A stretch of DNA of 48,693 nt, from assembly GCA_035576005.1 (NCBI GenBank), contig DATLXH010000111.1, forward strand, positions 1 through 48,693, written 5' to 3'. Source of the DNA: DATLXH01 sp035576005 (lineage in GTDB: Bacteria > Acidobacteriota > Thermoanaerobaculia > Gp7-AA8). The position numbers and the translations under genes are program-made. Shown here piece by piece: positions 37,720 to 45,601 of the stretch (within the stretch, counting starts at the first letter, position 1; the number at the start of each line of letters is the position of its first letter). The notes below the pieces were generated by a model that worked only from the letters and a program-made list of their open reading frames with translations, did no database searches and had not been told where the DNA came from.

Positions 37720-38299
37720 GTGCGCCCGGCATGGGCGACTACTTGGAGGTGAAAGTCCTCTACGGACCTTGGTGACAGGAACCGTTAGCTGAAGGCAAGG
37801 GCGTCGTCGTGAGGCGGGGTCTGAAGGAAGCCGGAGGCAAAACCGCGACCCGAGGAACACGAAGCGCATAGAGGCGTTGCACGCTGGGCGAGAGCGCAAA
37901 ACAGTTCGAAGCCCGATGGCACCAAGGGCGTGCGGCGTAGATGCGACGGGTACATGCGGGGAAGGTGGTCGTTCTTACCCGGGGAGGTCTGGCGGGGGAA
38001 GTTCCTGCCAGAAGTCAGCAGAGGCCATAGTAGCGAGAGATCGCGAAGGGCCGAACGTCGGAAGTAGAAGGAGCGGAGTAGCGGATCGAGAAAGGCAATG
38101 ACCCCGACAGCATCTTCGGATGGGCGGATTGGCTGGGGACGAGGTGAAGCCTCGAAGGCAGCCAACTGCTGGCGAGCAATTTTCTCTAGCGCCGCAAAAC
38201 GTGCAGCACCTTCCAAACTGACGAACCGCCGTATACGGGTCCGTACGTACGGTGGTGTGAGAGGGAGGCGGGGCCTATGAGCCCCGTCCCCTACTCGAT
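37720..38299 (+). mobile_element. ORF-less group II intron, probably class IIC
   Basis: Starts GTGCGCCCGGC, the group II 5' consensus GUGYG, with the domain I hairpin GGAGG-TGAAA-GTCCTC close by. Domain V: ACCGCCGTA (38225-38233) pairs with TACGGTGGT (38248-38256), with the catalytic-triad position reading CGC. Domain VI is a stem of GGGGC and GCCCC just before the end CCCTACTCGAT (38299). Length 580 bases. Domain IV has no reverse transcriptase; only a 60-codon open frame at 38098-38280 crosses it. It lies immediately after the T tract of the rRNA terminator, the target choice of IIC introns. Movement would need a maturase in trans. Confidence 0.85.
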
Positions 38300-38487
38300 T
38301 TGTAGGACAGACACCCTTGGTCTGTCGGTGCACATACTGCGAGCGCGCCCGCGCCACAGCGAGCCCTCCACCTGAGTTTAAGCGCGTAGCGGGCGCGAGA
38401 TTTCGGCAGCCTGACGTCCAGAGGTACTTCTACTCTCGTCAGCGTCGCGTGCGGGGACATCCCCCAGGCCTGCTATCCTCCGAATCG

Positions 38488-38982
38488 ATGATTGAAGAGT
38501 TTCTGGCGTATCTCGATGACGCCAACGTGCGATTCGTCGTGGTGGGCGGAGTGGCCGTGGTCATTCACGGCCATGCGCGGCTCACAGTCGATATCGATCT
38601 CGTACTGGACCTTGAGACCGAGAACCTGCGACGTGCGATCGAAGCTCTGACGGCGCGGGGCCTGAGTCCATTGCTCCCGGTGAACGCCGCCGATTTCGCC
38701 GACCCCGAAACCCGGCGAGAGTGGGTGGAGAGGCGTAACCTCCAGGTCTTCACGATGCGCGATCCGAGCAACCCTCTGCTGACTGTTGATCTGTTCGCGC
38801 GTGAGCCGATTCCGTTCGACGAACTCTGGTCGCGCGCAGAGATCGTACAACTCTGCGGTCGCGCGATCAGGATCGCATCGCTCGAGGACCTCATCGCCAT
38901 GAAACGCGTCGCCGGGCGGCCGCAGGATCTTCTCGACATCGAAAAGCTCGAGACCATCGCCAGGAGGCGCCATGGCGATTGA
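38488..38982 (+). CDS. Nucleotidyltransferase-fold protein (AbiEii/DUF6036-like)
   Basis: A 164-residue protein from ATG 38488; upstream frame extension is unlike the family. VVVGGVAVVIHGHARLTVDIDL carries the family pattern GGxA...HG..R.T.DID with the metal-binding Asp pair near 37-39, and LTVDLF near 105 supplies a third acidic residue. SLEDLIAMK.....RPQDLLDIEKL is the conserved C-terminal helix. Relatives act as toxins of type IV or MNT-like systems that transfer nucleotides to tRNA or proteins. It overlaps a small partner gene by 11 bases. A 20-bp hairpin at 38307-38326 lies upstream. Confidence 0.8.
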   Translation: MIEEFLAYLDDANVRFVVVGGVAVVIHGHARLTVDIDLVLDLETENLRRAIEALTARGLSPLLPVNAADFADPETRREWVERRNLQVFTMRDPSNPLLTVDLFAREPIPFDELWSRAEIVQLCGRAIRIASLEDLIAMKRVAGRPQDLLDIEKLETIARRRHGD

Positions 38983-39157
38983 CGCAGGCACACACGGCCC
39001 ACCCGAAACGCCTTCGAGCGCGGAATGGCGCGGCGATTTTCGTGCCGCAGAAGAGCGCTCGCTCGACGCATCGCTGGCCGCAACGCCTTCGCAGCGCCTG
39101 GCCTGGCTGGAACAGGCGCTCGCGTTTGCGTTCAAGGTGGGAGCCCTACGCGGGTAA
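38972..39157 (+). CDS. Small partner protein of the nucleotidyltransferase
   Basis: A 61-residue protein starting inside the last codons of the nucleotidyltransferase gene. The core WRGDFRAAEERSL then TPSQRLAWLEQALAFAF and end GALRG looks like small acidic-helical partners that follow such nucleotidyltransferase genes. Translational coupling and size suggest an antitoxin or regulatory subunit. The function is inferred from context only. No DNA-binding motif is seen. Confidence 0.65.
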   Translation: MAIDAGTHGPPETPSSAEWRGDFRAAEERSLDASLAATPSQRLAWLEQALAFAFKVGALRG

Positions 39158-39294
39158 GCTCGTCTGCCCGCGTCCGAGCCTTGTCGCGCTAAACCAGCCG
39201 TCAATGGCTGGGGATCGGTCATTTTGGCAGTTTCCGACGCCTCACTTTCGTCTGTCGAGAACTGGGCGAGACCTACCTTGCCCGATGTTGAACT

Positions 39295-40032
39295 CTAAGG
39301 CCGTTCGGCTAGCTTTTCCGCTTTCAGGCTGTCGTCAGCATCTTCCTTCTCCGCATTGGAGTTGGCAGTAAGCTCACTGATGGCGGTGTCGAAGGAGCAA
39401 AGATCGCCATACTTCTGAACCTCGCCAAGCGCTGCCCAAAGTGAGTGAGAAACGACCTCTTTCTCTTTCAGTTGGAAGATGATTTTGAGCTGTTGAGCGC
39501 GCGCCGCTTCAATCGCGGTTTTGAGCGCGGGAAACGTGTCGCGTAAGTAGTAAGTCGCGTTCAGGTTGTCGACGACGTTCCCGGTAAAAAGATTCGCGAA
39601 GCCGAGCGCCGCTGACAATGCTGGGCTCGTTCTGGCGGTGCCGGCTGCAAGCCCCGTCGCTGCATCTTTCAGAACGTTTTTGGTTGTGTCCAGGCCGGAC
39701 CGATTAGCGAAGGCGCGACTTATGAAGTTTCTACAATTTCGATCGGCGATGCTGATGAGCTGGTCGCTCAGCTGGTTCCGTTGATCCTTGGTGACGGTGA
39801 CAAAAGGAGAGGTGCTGATTTCAACAGATTGATACAGACAGACTCGGCCTTTGGTCTGATCGTACTTTTCACGCGAGTACTGAGTGCATCGAATTGTGAC
39901 TGTATCCCCAAAGGGAGACTCCAGCGTCCTGGCGTTATCCGGTTCTAGGAGTGGAGCCGGACGTAGCCATCGATCAGTCCCTGCGCAACCGCCGAGCAGA
40001 TAGAACATCAGTAACACCACGCGTCTCCTCAT
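39295..40032 (-). CDS. Hypothetical lipoprotein
   Basis: A 245-residue protein from ATG 40032, with GGAGA ahead of the start. Signal peptide MRRRVVLLMFYLLGGC with lipobox LGGC and Cys at 16 is clear. The mature part contains two pairs of Cys (RCTQ and VCLYQ, then NCRNF and DLCSFD) that could form disulfides, a glycine/alanine-rich hydrophobic stretch GLAAGTARTSPALSAALGFANLF near 130, and an acidic tail NAEKEDADDS. No family is recognised. It is likely anchored in the periplasm. Lower G+C than its neighbours suggests recent arrival. Confidence 0.7.
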   Translation of the reverse strand: MRRRVVLLMFYLLGGCAGTDRWLRPAPLLEPDNARTLESPFGDTVTIRCTQYSREKYDQTKGRVCLYQSVEISTSPFVTVTKDQRNQLSDQLISIADRNCRNFISRAFANRSGLDTTKNVLKDAATGLAAGTARTSPALSAALGFANLFTGNVVDNLNATYYLRDTFPALKTAIEAARAQQLKIIFQLKEKEVVSHSLWAALGEVQKYGDLCSFDTAISELTANSNAEKEDADDSLKAEKLAERP

Positions 40033-40223
40033 AGGATCTCCTTGTCTTTTGGAATGATTCAGCCCGGAATTCGAACAGCGCGGGAGGATTAAAGTTCTGA
40101 TCTCGTTCTCCAAGGGAGTTCACGGGCTCGTTTCCGTCATCAAAGTTCCAAGCTCGCTCACGTTCGTCGTCGTTCCGTGATGACGAGTAGACGGACGAGA
40201 TGAGAAAGTTCCCGCGGGCCTTG

Positions 40224-40478
40224 TCATCTGGTCACATCCACTAGCAGCGCCAGCCCCGTTTCGTCGCGCCGTATGTTCACACGATCCTCGGCAACGTCGG
40301 CGTCGCGACACAGCCTTCGGATGTCGTCATCACTTCTCTCAACCAGGACCCAGTCGGCGAGGTATTCGATGAGGGGCCGGTAGGGATTCGGGCTTGCGAT
40401 GTTCGTGAAGAAGAGGCGACCGTACGGCTTGAGCAGGCCGTGGTAGGCGTGGCGGATGACGCAAGTGACCTGGGGGTC
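40224..40478 (-). pseudogene. C-terminal remnant of a class I SAM methyltransferase
   Basis: The frame reads YHGLLKPYGRLFFTNIASP, then YLADWVLVERSDDDIRRLC and ends RRDETGLALLVDVTR. This resembles the last third of a class I methyltransferase of the type often linked to a cyclic-nucleotide-binding domain. There is no SAM-binding half; upstream, the frame runs into the end of the nucleotide cyclase gene. It is best read as a deletion that joined the cyclase to the tail of a neighbouring methyltransferase gene. It is also shadowed by a start at 40538 inside the cyclase. Confidence 0.6.
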
Positions 40479-40485
40479 CGCGGTT

Positions 40486-41115
40486 TCAGTCCCGGTAAGC
40501 GACCCGATACGCCTTGTCCGCTCCCACGGGCTCATCATCGATCGCCTCGAATGTCACTCCGTCGGCATTGTCCGACGCTTCCCGGACGGCGTTGGTCACC
40601 AGGATCTCGGAGGCCCTGGCTACGTCCTCGCCAAGTCTGCTCGCAGCATTGACCTCGAACCCGAAGACGTCAGAGTCTCCGATGCGGAGAACGGAGCCGA
40701 ATCCCAGCCCGACTGAGACAAGCACCTGCTCCTCGGGCGTCCGGTCGAGGTTGTGCGCTTCCAGACGGCGCTGCATTTCGATCGACGCGGTGAGAGCTTT
40801 CTGAACGTTGCGAAAAATGACCAGGAAGCTATCCCCTTCAACCTTGAGCAGGATTCCGTCATGCCTCTCGATGATCGGGATCAGCAGCCTCTCGGATTCA
40901 TAGATCGTCTGAAGGAAGTGGATGATCCCAAACCGGGCGACGCCGCGGGAAAAGCCGGCCAGGTCGGTGAACATGACGCACCACTCTTCGCCGAACAGGT
41001 CCCAGATTCGCTTGTCGATCCTTCTCTTGTCCGCCCCCGGTTGCAGGCGTTCTTCGATGAGTTTCTGGAGTCGATCCTCCGAGGCGCTCTCGGCGACAGT
41101 GCGACGGTACTCCAT
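40486..41115 (-). CDS. Class III adenylate/guanylate cyclase domain protein
   Basis: A 209-residue stand-alone cyclase catalytic domain. CVMFTDLAGFS supplies the first metal Asp (D51), LLKVEGDSFLVIF the second (D95), and FGFEVNAASRLGE the transition-state Asn/Arg helix near 156-166. The substrate-selecting positions cannot be called safely, so cAMP or cGMP are both possible. The protein is soluble with no receptor domain, and the N-terminal 40 residues may be a regulatory helix. A good GGGAG ribosome site precedes ATG 41115. The gene tail is directly followed by a methyltransferase remnant. Confidence 0.85.
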   Translation of the reverse strand: MEYRRTVAESASEDRLQKLIEERLQPGADKRRIDKRIWDLFGEEWCVMFTDLAGFSRGVARFGIIHFLQTIYESERLLIPIIERHDGILLKVEGDSFLVIFRNVQKALTASIEMQRRLEAHNLDRTPEEQVLVSVGLGFGSVLRIGDSDVFGFEVNAASRLGEDVARASEILVTNAVREASDNADGVTFEAIDDEPVGADKAYRVAYRD

Positions 41116-41150
41116 GAGCTCACTCCCTGTTGGTCTGTTCGACGTCTACA

Positions 41151-41360
41151 TTAACGGTGATGCTGTTCGCGAGCTCGCTGAGCTTCTTCGATAGAACGGA
41201 ACCTGAAGACTCCGCGTGGATAGATTCTCGGAGCGATTGCCCAGTAGCGCGCGCAGTGCCGCAGAAACCGCTCGAAATCCCCGCTCGAATTCGGGCGTAC
41301 CGGCGCGGCATTCATTTCCTCGATCGAGCGGAATCGCTGCACGGGCACCTCAGTCTTCAT
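41151..41360 (-). CDS. Small partner gene, FRSIEEM family
   Basis: Read from ATG 41360 this is a 69-residue protein: VPVQRFRSIEEMN, then FERFLRHCARYWAIAPRIYP and RGVFRFRSIEEAQ. The motif RFRSIEE appears twice, at each end, so the protein is internally repeated. Such small proteins follow nucleotidyltransferase genes and probably bind them. In the present sequence it lies in the same frame as, and is joined to, the upstream gene by the apparent frameshift, but its own ATG would still allow separate translation. Confidence 0.65.
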   Translation of the reverse strand: MKTEVPVQRFRSIEEMNAAPVRPNSSGDFERFLRHCARYWAIAPRIYPRGVFRFRSIEEAQRAREQHHR

Positions 41361-41825
41361 CCTTGAGATCGAATCGCTCGAGCAGGCGGCTGCATCCTGG
41401 TGATCCTTCGGTCGCGCGGTTCCCCTTTTCAGCAGGTAGAGAGCGGCGGGCGTCGCCACGCTGACGCGCGTGCCTTCCACCTCCCTGGTTTCTGCGTCGA
41501 CCGTCTCGAATCGCGCGGCTTCTCCAAGGCGCGTGAGAATGTCGAAGTAAAGATCACCGGTCGGGGGATGGTATCGGACGGCGGGGTATTCGCCCAGCAG
41601 GTCAGACGTCGATATCTGCTCAATATGAGGGTCGTCATCGTACGCATCTCGAAGCGCCACTCGAAGCCGTTCGATGTTGTCGGGAGTGGCGCGAATGAAG
41701 AGGTCTAGATCTTCGGTCGCACGCACGAGACCGTGAAATCCCATCGCCGTGGCGCCGATAAGTACGTACTCGAGACCCGAGTTCTCGAACGCGCGCAGCA
41801 CTCGAATGATCTCATCGCGATTCAC
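41151..41825 (-). CDS. Nucleotidyltransferase fused by frameshift to its small partner
   Basis: From GTG 41825, residues 1 to about 145 are an AbiEii/DUF6036-type nucleotidyltransferase (YVLIGATAMGFHGLVRATED then DLDLF). After PKDHQDAAA the frame continues as CSSDSISR into MKTEVPVQRF, the start of a small partner. A one-base shift at about 41383-41398 would instead read LLERFDLKDED-stop (stop at 41350-41352), the normal end of such proteins. One base therefore appears to have been lost, joining two genes. The partner domain is otherwise intact. It is either a true mutation, a sequencing or assembly error, or possibly a working fusion. Confidence 0.75.
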   Translation of the reverse strand: MNRDEIIRVLRAFENSGLEYVLIGATAMGFHGLVRATEDLDLFIRATPDNIERLRVALRDAYDDDPHIEQISTSDLLGEYPAVRYHPPTGDLYFDILTRLGEAARFETVDAETREVEGTRVSVATPAALYLLKRGTARPKDHQDAAACSSDSISRMKTEVPVQRFRSIEEMNAAPVRPNSSGDFERFLRHCARYWAIAPRIYPRGVFRFRSIEEAQRAREQHHR

Positions 41826-42034
41826 CAAGCTAGGATAGCGCAAGGCGGAAGTTTTGAAACGACCGTGCACGGTAGGTCTCCTTTCCGCGGAAGGTTGTCT
41901 TCGGCTAACCAGGAACGATGTCGAACGGGGAGGCCGTATTACTGAAGTCCTTCCTTTACTTTCACGTGCAGTCGGAAATTGCCAGCAGAGGGGATGCCGA
42001 TGAACAGACTCCGCGAGCGTTTCTCTTTTGGCCC

Positions 42035-43675
42035 TTAATCAAAGTTCACATACAGATCGGTGAGTGGTAGCGCACGGGCTGGCACTGGTGCCGGCGTGTC
42101 CATGATGAGTCGCGACGGCGTCGCGGACTCGCGCTCGATCCTGATCGTATGTATGCCTGTCCCCAACGTGCCGCGAAGGAAGCTCGCGCCGTCCACTGTG
42201 ATTGCGCCGTCACCGTCGTACCGGTACGCGCGAGACTTCAATGACTCGAATTGCACCACACTGTCTCGCGGTGCACCGGTCAGTTCCGCGCCGGCCAAAA
42301 AAAGGTTTCGCCAGTAGTGCACGAAATGCGTTCGGATGAACATTCGCTCCTCGTTTCCCAATGCACTCGTCCGGTAGTTGAGGATGACACCCGCGCATAG
42401 ATTGCGCCGCAGCTCTGGCACCATTCGAGCGAATCCGCCGTGTGCGTACCATGTGAGGAGCTCGCCGCTCATCGCATAGGCAGAGGTATAGGCATCCGGT
42501 CGAAAATAGAGTCCGACCAGATCGAAGAGCCGGTCATCCGGAGCCGTTACGCGCTGAATCTCACGCAGCAGGGCGAATTGCGAGTCGGTGCCCCGCGCCG
42601 CGTCCTGGAGGAGCCGCGGCATGCTCGTCGCCATCGCGAGCGCAAGACCGACGGTCACGACGGCGCGCGAGCCGCGATCGAGCGCGGCGAGTGCACAGCC
42701 GGCAGCGACGGCGAGAACTGGTAGCGCGGCCACATGCACGTATGGCCATGGAAATGGATTGGCCCAGAGCGATAGCGTCAGTACCACCGCGAGGAACGCG
42801 GGAAACGCCAGCCTGCGCGAGCCCCGCGTGGCCCACCAGGCCACACCAGCCGCCGCTAGCAGCACGAACAGCGGGTTGCGGAGGCTTTCGTTCAGGATCC
42901 CGGGCAGCGGGCTGAAGCGGCCCCGTTCCTTCGCGCCCGCACCGGCGAAGAATGCGTCAACGATATTCTGCTGGATGAAGTCGGCCGCGCAACCCAGCGG
43001 CAGCATGATGAGGATCGTGGCGGCAAGCGGCATGAACCAGAGCAGGACCGGCTGCAACACGATGCGGGCACGTCGCTCCCGCCAGGCGTTCACGAGCCAG
43101 AGGCAACCGAAGGCTGCAGTCGCGAACACGGCTTTCTGAGTGAAAAGGAAACCGATTCCGAGAATGATCGCCTGCGTCGAGTATCGGACGAGAGGACGCT
43201 CGCGCTCGCGAATCTCAAACGCCAGAGCGGCGATCGTACAGAGACCGAGTGCTCCGTCAGGCCGCACTTCCATGCCCCGCTCGACGAGAGTGGTGTGGAA
43301 GAGCGCCAGCGCGCTTGCTGCCAGTGCTGCGCTGGTGCCGCCGAGCCCGCGGCCGCAGTACGCCACCAGGCCGATGGTCGCCAACAGCAACAGTCCGGTC
43401 ACGATCCGCGCCGCGCGGAAGCTGCTGACGGGGTCACGAACGTCGATGACGGGCGCCAGCAATATGTACAGTAGCGGATTGTGCCCCTGCCAGAAATCGC
43501 GATAGATCATCCGACCGTCACGCATGTTGTACGCGGCGTGGATGTGCTCGACTTCGTCAACCTGATAAGCGCGGTTCCAGACGATCGCGGCCGTCAGGGC
43601 GATGCCGATGGCGATCGCGACAAGTAGTGCTGTCGTCGCGGCGATTCGGATCTGGCCGCGGCGCTCTTCCTGCAC
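42035..43675 (-). CDS. GT39-like polytopic glycosyltransferase
   Basis: A 546-residue membrane protein. GTG 43675 is used because the 90 residues ahead of it are Arg/Cys/Ser-rich shadow sequence of the epimerase gene. After the first span (about 13-33) the loop QVDEVEHIHAAYNMRDG then YRDFWQGHNPLLYILLAP shows the DE-x-HxxA and HNPLLY motifs of PMT/ArnT-type GT-C enzymes. About ten further spans run to residue 380, followed by a soluble C-terminal domain of 160 residues. It probably adds a sugar at the periplasmic face. It is the last gene of the surface-glycan cluster. Confidence 0.68.
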   Translation of the reverse strand: MQEERRGQIRIAATTALLVAIAIGIALTAAIVWNRAYQVDEVEHIHAAYNMRDGRMIYRDFWQGHNPLLYILLAPVIDVRDPVSSFRAARIVTGLLLLATIGLVAYCGRGLGGTSAALAASALALFHTTLVERGMEVRPDGALGLCTIAALAFEIRERERPLVRYSTQAIILGIGFLFTQKAVFATAAFGCLWLVNAWRERRARIVLQPVLLWFMPLAATILIMLPLGCAADFIQQNIVDAFFAGAGAKERGRFSPLPGILNESLRNPLFVLLAAAGVAWWATRGSRRLAFPAFLAVVLTLSLWANPFPWPYVHVAALPVLAVAAGCALAALDRGSRAVVTVGLALAMATSMPRLLQDAARGTDSQFALLREIQRVTAPDDRLFDLVGLYFRPDAYTSAYAMSGELLTWYAHGGFARMVPELRRNLCAGVILNYRTSALGNEERMFIRTHFVHYWRNLFLAGAELTGAPRDSVVQFESLKSRAYRYDGDGAITVDGASFLRGTLGTGIHTIRIERESATPSRLIMDTPAPVPARALPLTDLYVNFD

Positions 43676-43718
43676 GGAGACATGATAGCTACATTCGCTG
43701 CCGATCCAGCACGGGCTG

Positions 43719-44687
43719 CTACGACTGCGGTGCCAAACGCGACATTGCACTGTATCGTTCGAGCATCGTCGCATCCTGGCGCAACCAGCGCATCGTGAAG
43801 TCGAGACCCTTGCGAAGCTCGACACGAGGCGTCCAACCGAGTACCGCCTGGATGCGCCGGTTGTCGCACGACCAGACGTTCGTGTCCCAACTCCGCTGCG
43901 CCATCGTTCCCCACACCGGCTCGGCCGCGACGCCGAACAATTCACGAACGATGGCCACGATGTCAGCCAGGTTGCTCTGGTGCCCGGTCCCTACGTTGAA
44001 GACCGCGTCTTTTCGATCATCACTGGCTGCAACGCGCAGGAACGCGTCAACGACGTCATCGATGAAGACGAAGTCGCGCCCGGTCCGTGGATCGACGAGC
44101 GGAGGCAGATGGCCGCGCATGGCGTGCAACAGCAGTTGCGGGACGAGCCGGCTCGGTTCCTCGAAGGGCCCGTACACCGAGTAGAGCCTGAGCGTCGTTA
44201 CGCGAAGGTCGCTGCGACGGGCCACGTAGCTGCCATACATCGTCGCGGCGGCCTTGGTAACAGCGTAGTCGCTGTTCGGTTCGACCAGCTCATCCTCTGA
44301 GGGTGCGTGGTCCTTGAATCCGTACTCAGATGAGGAGCCGGCGCAGACGACATGCTCGACGGCGCACGCCGCCGCAGCGTTCACGACGTTCATTGTGCCG
44401 AGGAGATTGGTGGTCACGATCCGCGCGAGATCCCTCTGGGTCGAGTACGCTCCGTGCGAAGCGAGGTGAAAAAGCCACTGGGGCCGGACGTCGTTCACGA
44501 GGGCCGACACCGCGCCGCTGTCGGCGAGCTCAACCTCCACGACGGGCGCCTGCACGCCTTCGAGGCGCCACAGGTTCGAGCCCGGTCGCACGACGAGTTG
44601 CACGTCGTGGCCCTCGGCGATGAGCCGACGCGCCAGATTTGCCGCAACGAAGCCGGCGGCTCCAGTAACGAGAGCGCGTTTCGCCAA
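43719..44687 (-). CDS. NAD-dependent sugar epimerase/dehydratase
   Basis: A 322-residue extended short-chain dehydrogenase. LVTGAAGFVAANLARRL is the NAD-binding Gly motif at about 6-22, SSSEYGF near 124 the catalytic Ser region, and YAVTK near 147 the catalytic Tyr-Lys. LRLYSVYGPFEEPSRLVPQ is the sugar-nucleotide side. It resembles NDP-sugar 4-epimerases or 4-reductases. The start is TTG 44687 behind GGAAGG, two bases after the methyltransferase stop; longer frames overlap that gene heavily. It makes an NDP-sugar for the cluster. Confidence 0.88.
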   Translation of the reverse strand: MAKRALVTGAAGFVAANLARRLIAEGHDVQLVVRPGSNLWRLEGVQAPVVEVELADSGAVSALVNDVRPQWLFHLASHGAYSTQRDLARIVTTNLLGTMNVVNAAAACAVEHVVCAGSSSEYGFKDHAPSEDELVEPNSDYAVTKAAATMYGSYVARRSDLRVTTLRLYSVYGPFEEPSRLVPQLLLHAMRGHLPPLVDPRTGRDFVFIDDVVDAFLRVAASDDRKDAVFNVGTGHQSNLADIVAIVRELFGVAAEPVWGTMAQRSWDTNVWSCDNRRIQAVLGWTPRVELRKGLDFTMRWLRQDATMLERYSAMSRLAPQS

Positions 44688-44689
44688 CG

Positions 44690-45601
44690 TCAGACCTTCC
44701 GTCCGATCGCGTAGAGATTGCCGAGCGGGAGCATGATCGGGAGGCGGCCAACGCGTGTCAGCTGCAGCACCGCAGCAGCAGCGCGCTTGAGCGGCCTCGG
44801 GATTGGCATGAGGTGCAAAAGGTGCGAGAGGGTCAACGTATTGACGGCCGCGCCCGACTCCTGGACCGTGAACGCGGCACGCTCGAGGAGCTTCGCGATC
44901 GTTGTGCGGCTGTAAAGGTACGTATGCTCGATATCGATGATCGGACTTCTCTCGCCCATGAGCCTTGCACTCCATGACTCGACGTCATGCATCAGAAGCA
45001 AGACCAGCCCGCGTGGGCGCAGCAGAGCGTGGCACTGTCGCACAAAGTCGAGTGGATCGGGGACATGGTCGAGTACCTGAAACGCGCAGATGAGATCGAA
45101 CGACTCCGGCGGAAAGATGTCCGGCCGGAGGACGTCCGCAACGAGCCTGGGCTGAATGTCGGCACGGGCCGCTGCGATGGCGGCGGTGCTGGGCTCGATA
45201 CCCCGTACGTTGGCGACTCCTTCGTCGCACACGACTTCGAGGAAGAACCCGTTCCCGGCGCCGATCTCGAGAACTGACTCGAGGTTGCCGGCCAAAGCTC
45301 GCGCTCTTCGGAAGTAGCGTCCGTAGGTGCGCTGGAGCGCGGGCACTTCCGCGGCGTAGTCGAACTGGCTGCCGGCGTACAGCTCTGCGAGCTCCTCGTT
45401 CGAAGCGACCGGATCCGCCCGCACAAGCCCGCATCGATTGCATCGAACCATCCGGTAGTGAATACGATCTGGCAGTCTGCGCGCCGAGAAGACCTGCGCG
45501 CTGAACGCGTCGCGACTGAAGCTCGCAGGGTAGAGCTCCGTCGCGCCGTCCTTCGTGTCACAGATGACGCAGGTCGTGGCGAGCAACTCAGCGGGAGACA
45601 T
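44690..45601 (-). CDS. SAM methyltransferase with N-terminal zinc ribbon (sugar C-methyltransferase type)
   Basis: A 303-residue protein. CVICDT and CNRCG (two C-x2-C pairs about 40 residues apart) form a zinc ribbon as in NDP-hexose C-methyltransferases. The methyltransferase core follows: VLEIGAGNGFFLE (SAM Gly loop) near 100, FDLICAFQVLDHVPDP near 155 and LRPRGLVLLLMHD near 185. It probably methylates a sugar or glycan precursor in this cluster. ATG 45601 starts inside the end of the GT2 gene. Alternative: a general class I methyltransferase. Confidence 0.82.
   Translation of the reverse strand: MSPAELLATTCVICDTKDGATELYPASFSRDAFSAQVFSARRLPDRIHYRMVRCNRCGLVRADPVASNEELAELYAGSQFDYAAEVPALQRTYGRYFRRARALAGNLESVLEIGAGNGFFLEVVCDEGVANVRGIEPSTAAIAAARADIQPRLVADVLRPDIFPPESFDLICAFQVLDHVPDPLDFVRQCHALLRPRGLVLLLMHDVESWSARLMGERSPIIDIEHTYLYSRTTIAKLLERAAFTVQESGAAVNTLTLSHLLHLMPIPRPLKRAAAAVLQLTRVGRLPIMLPLGNLYAIGRKV

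Noticed and set aside
38098..38280. 60-codon frame in the group II intron as a reverse transcriptase remnant
   Set aside because: It crosses domain V and shows no RT motif (no YxDD). It may be chance openness of structured RNA.
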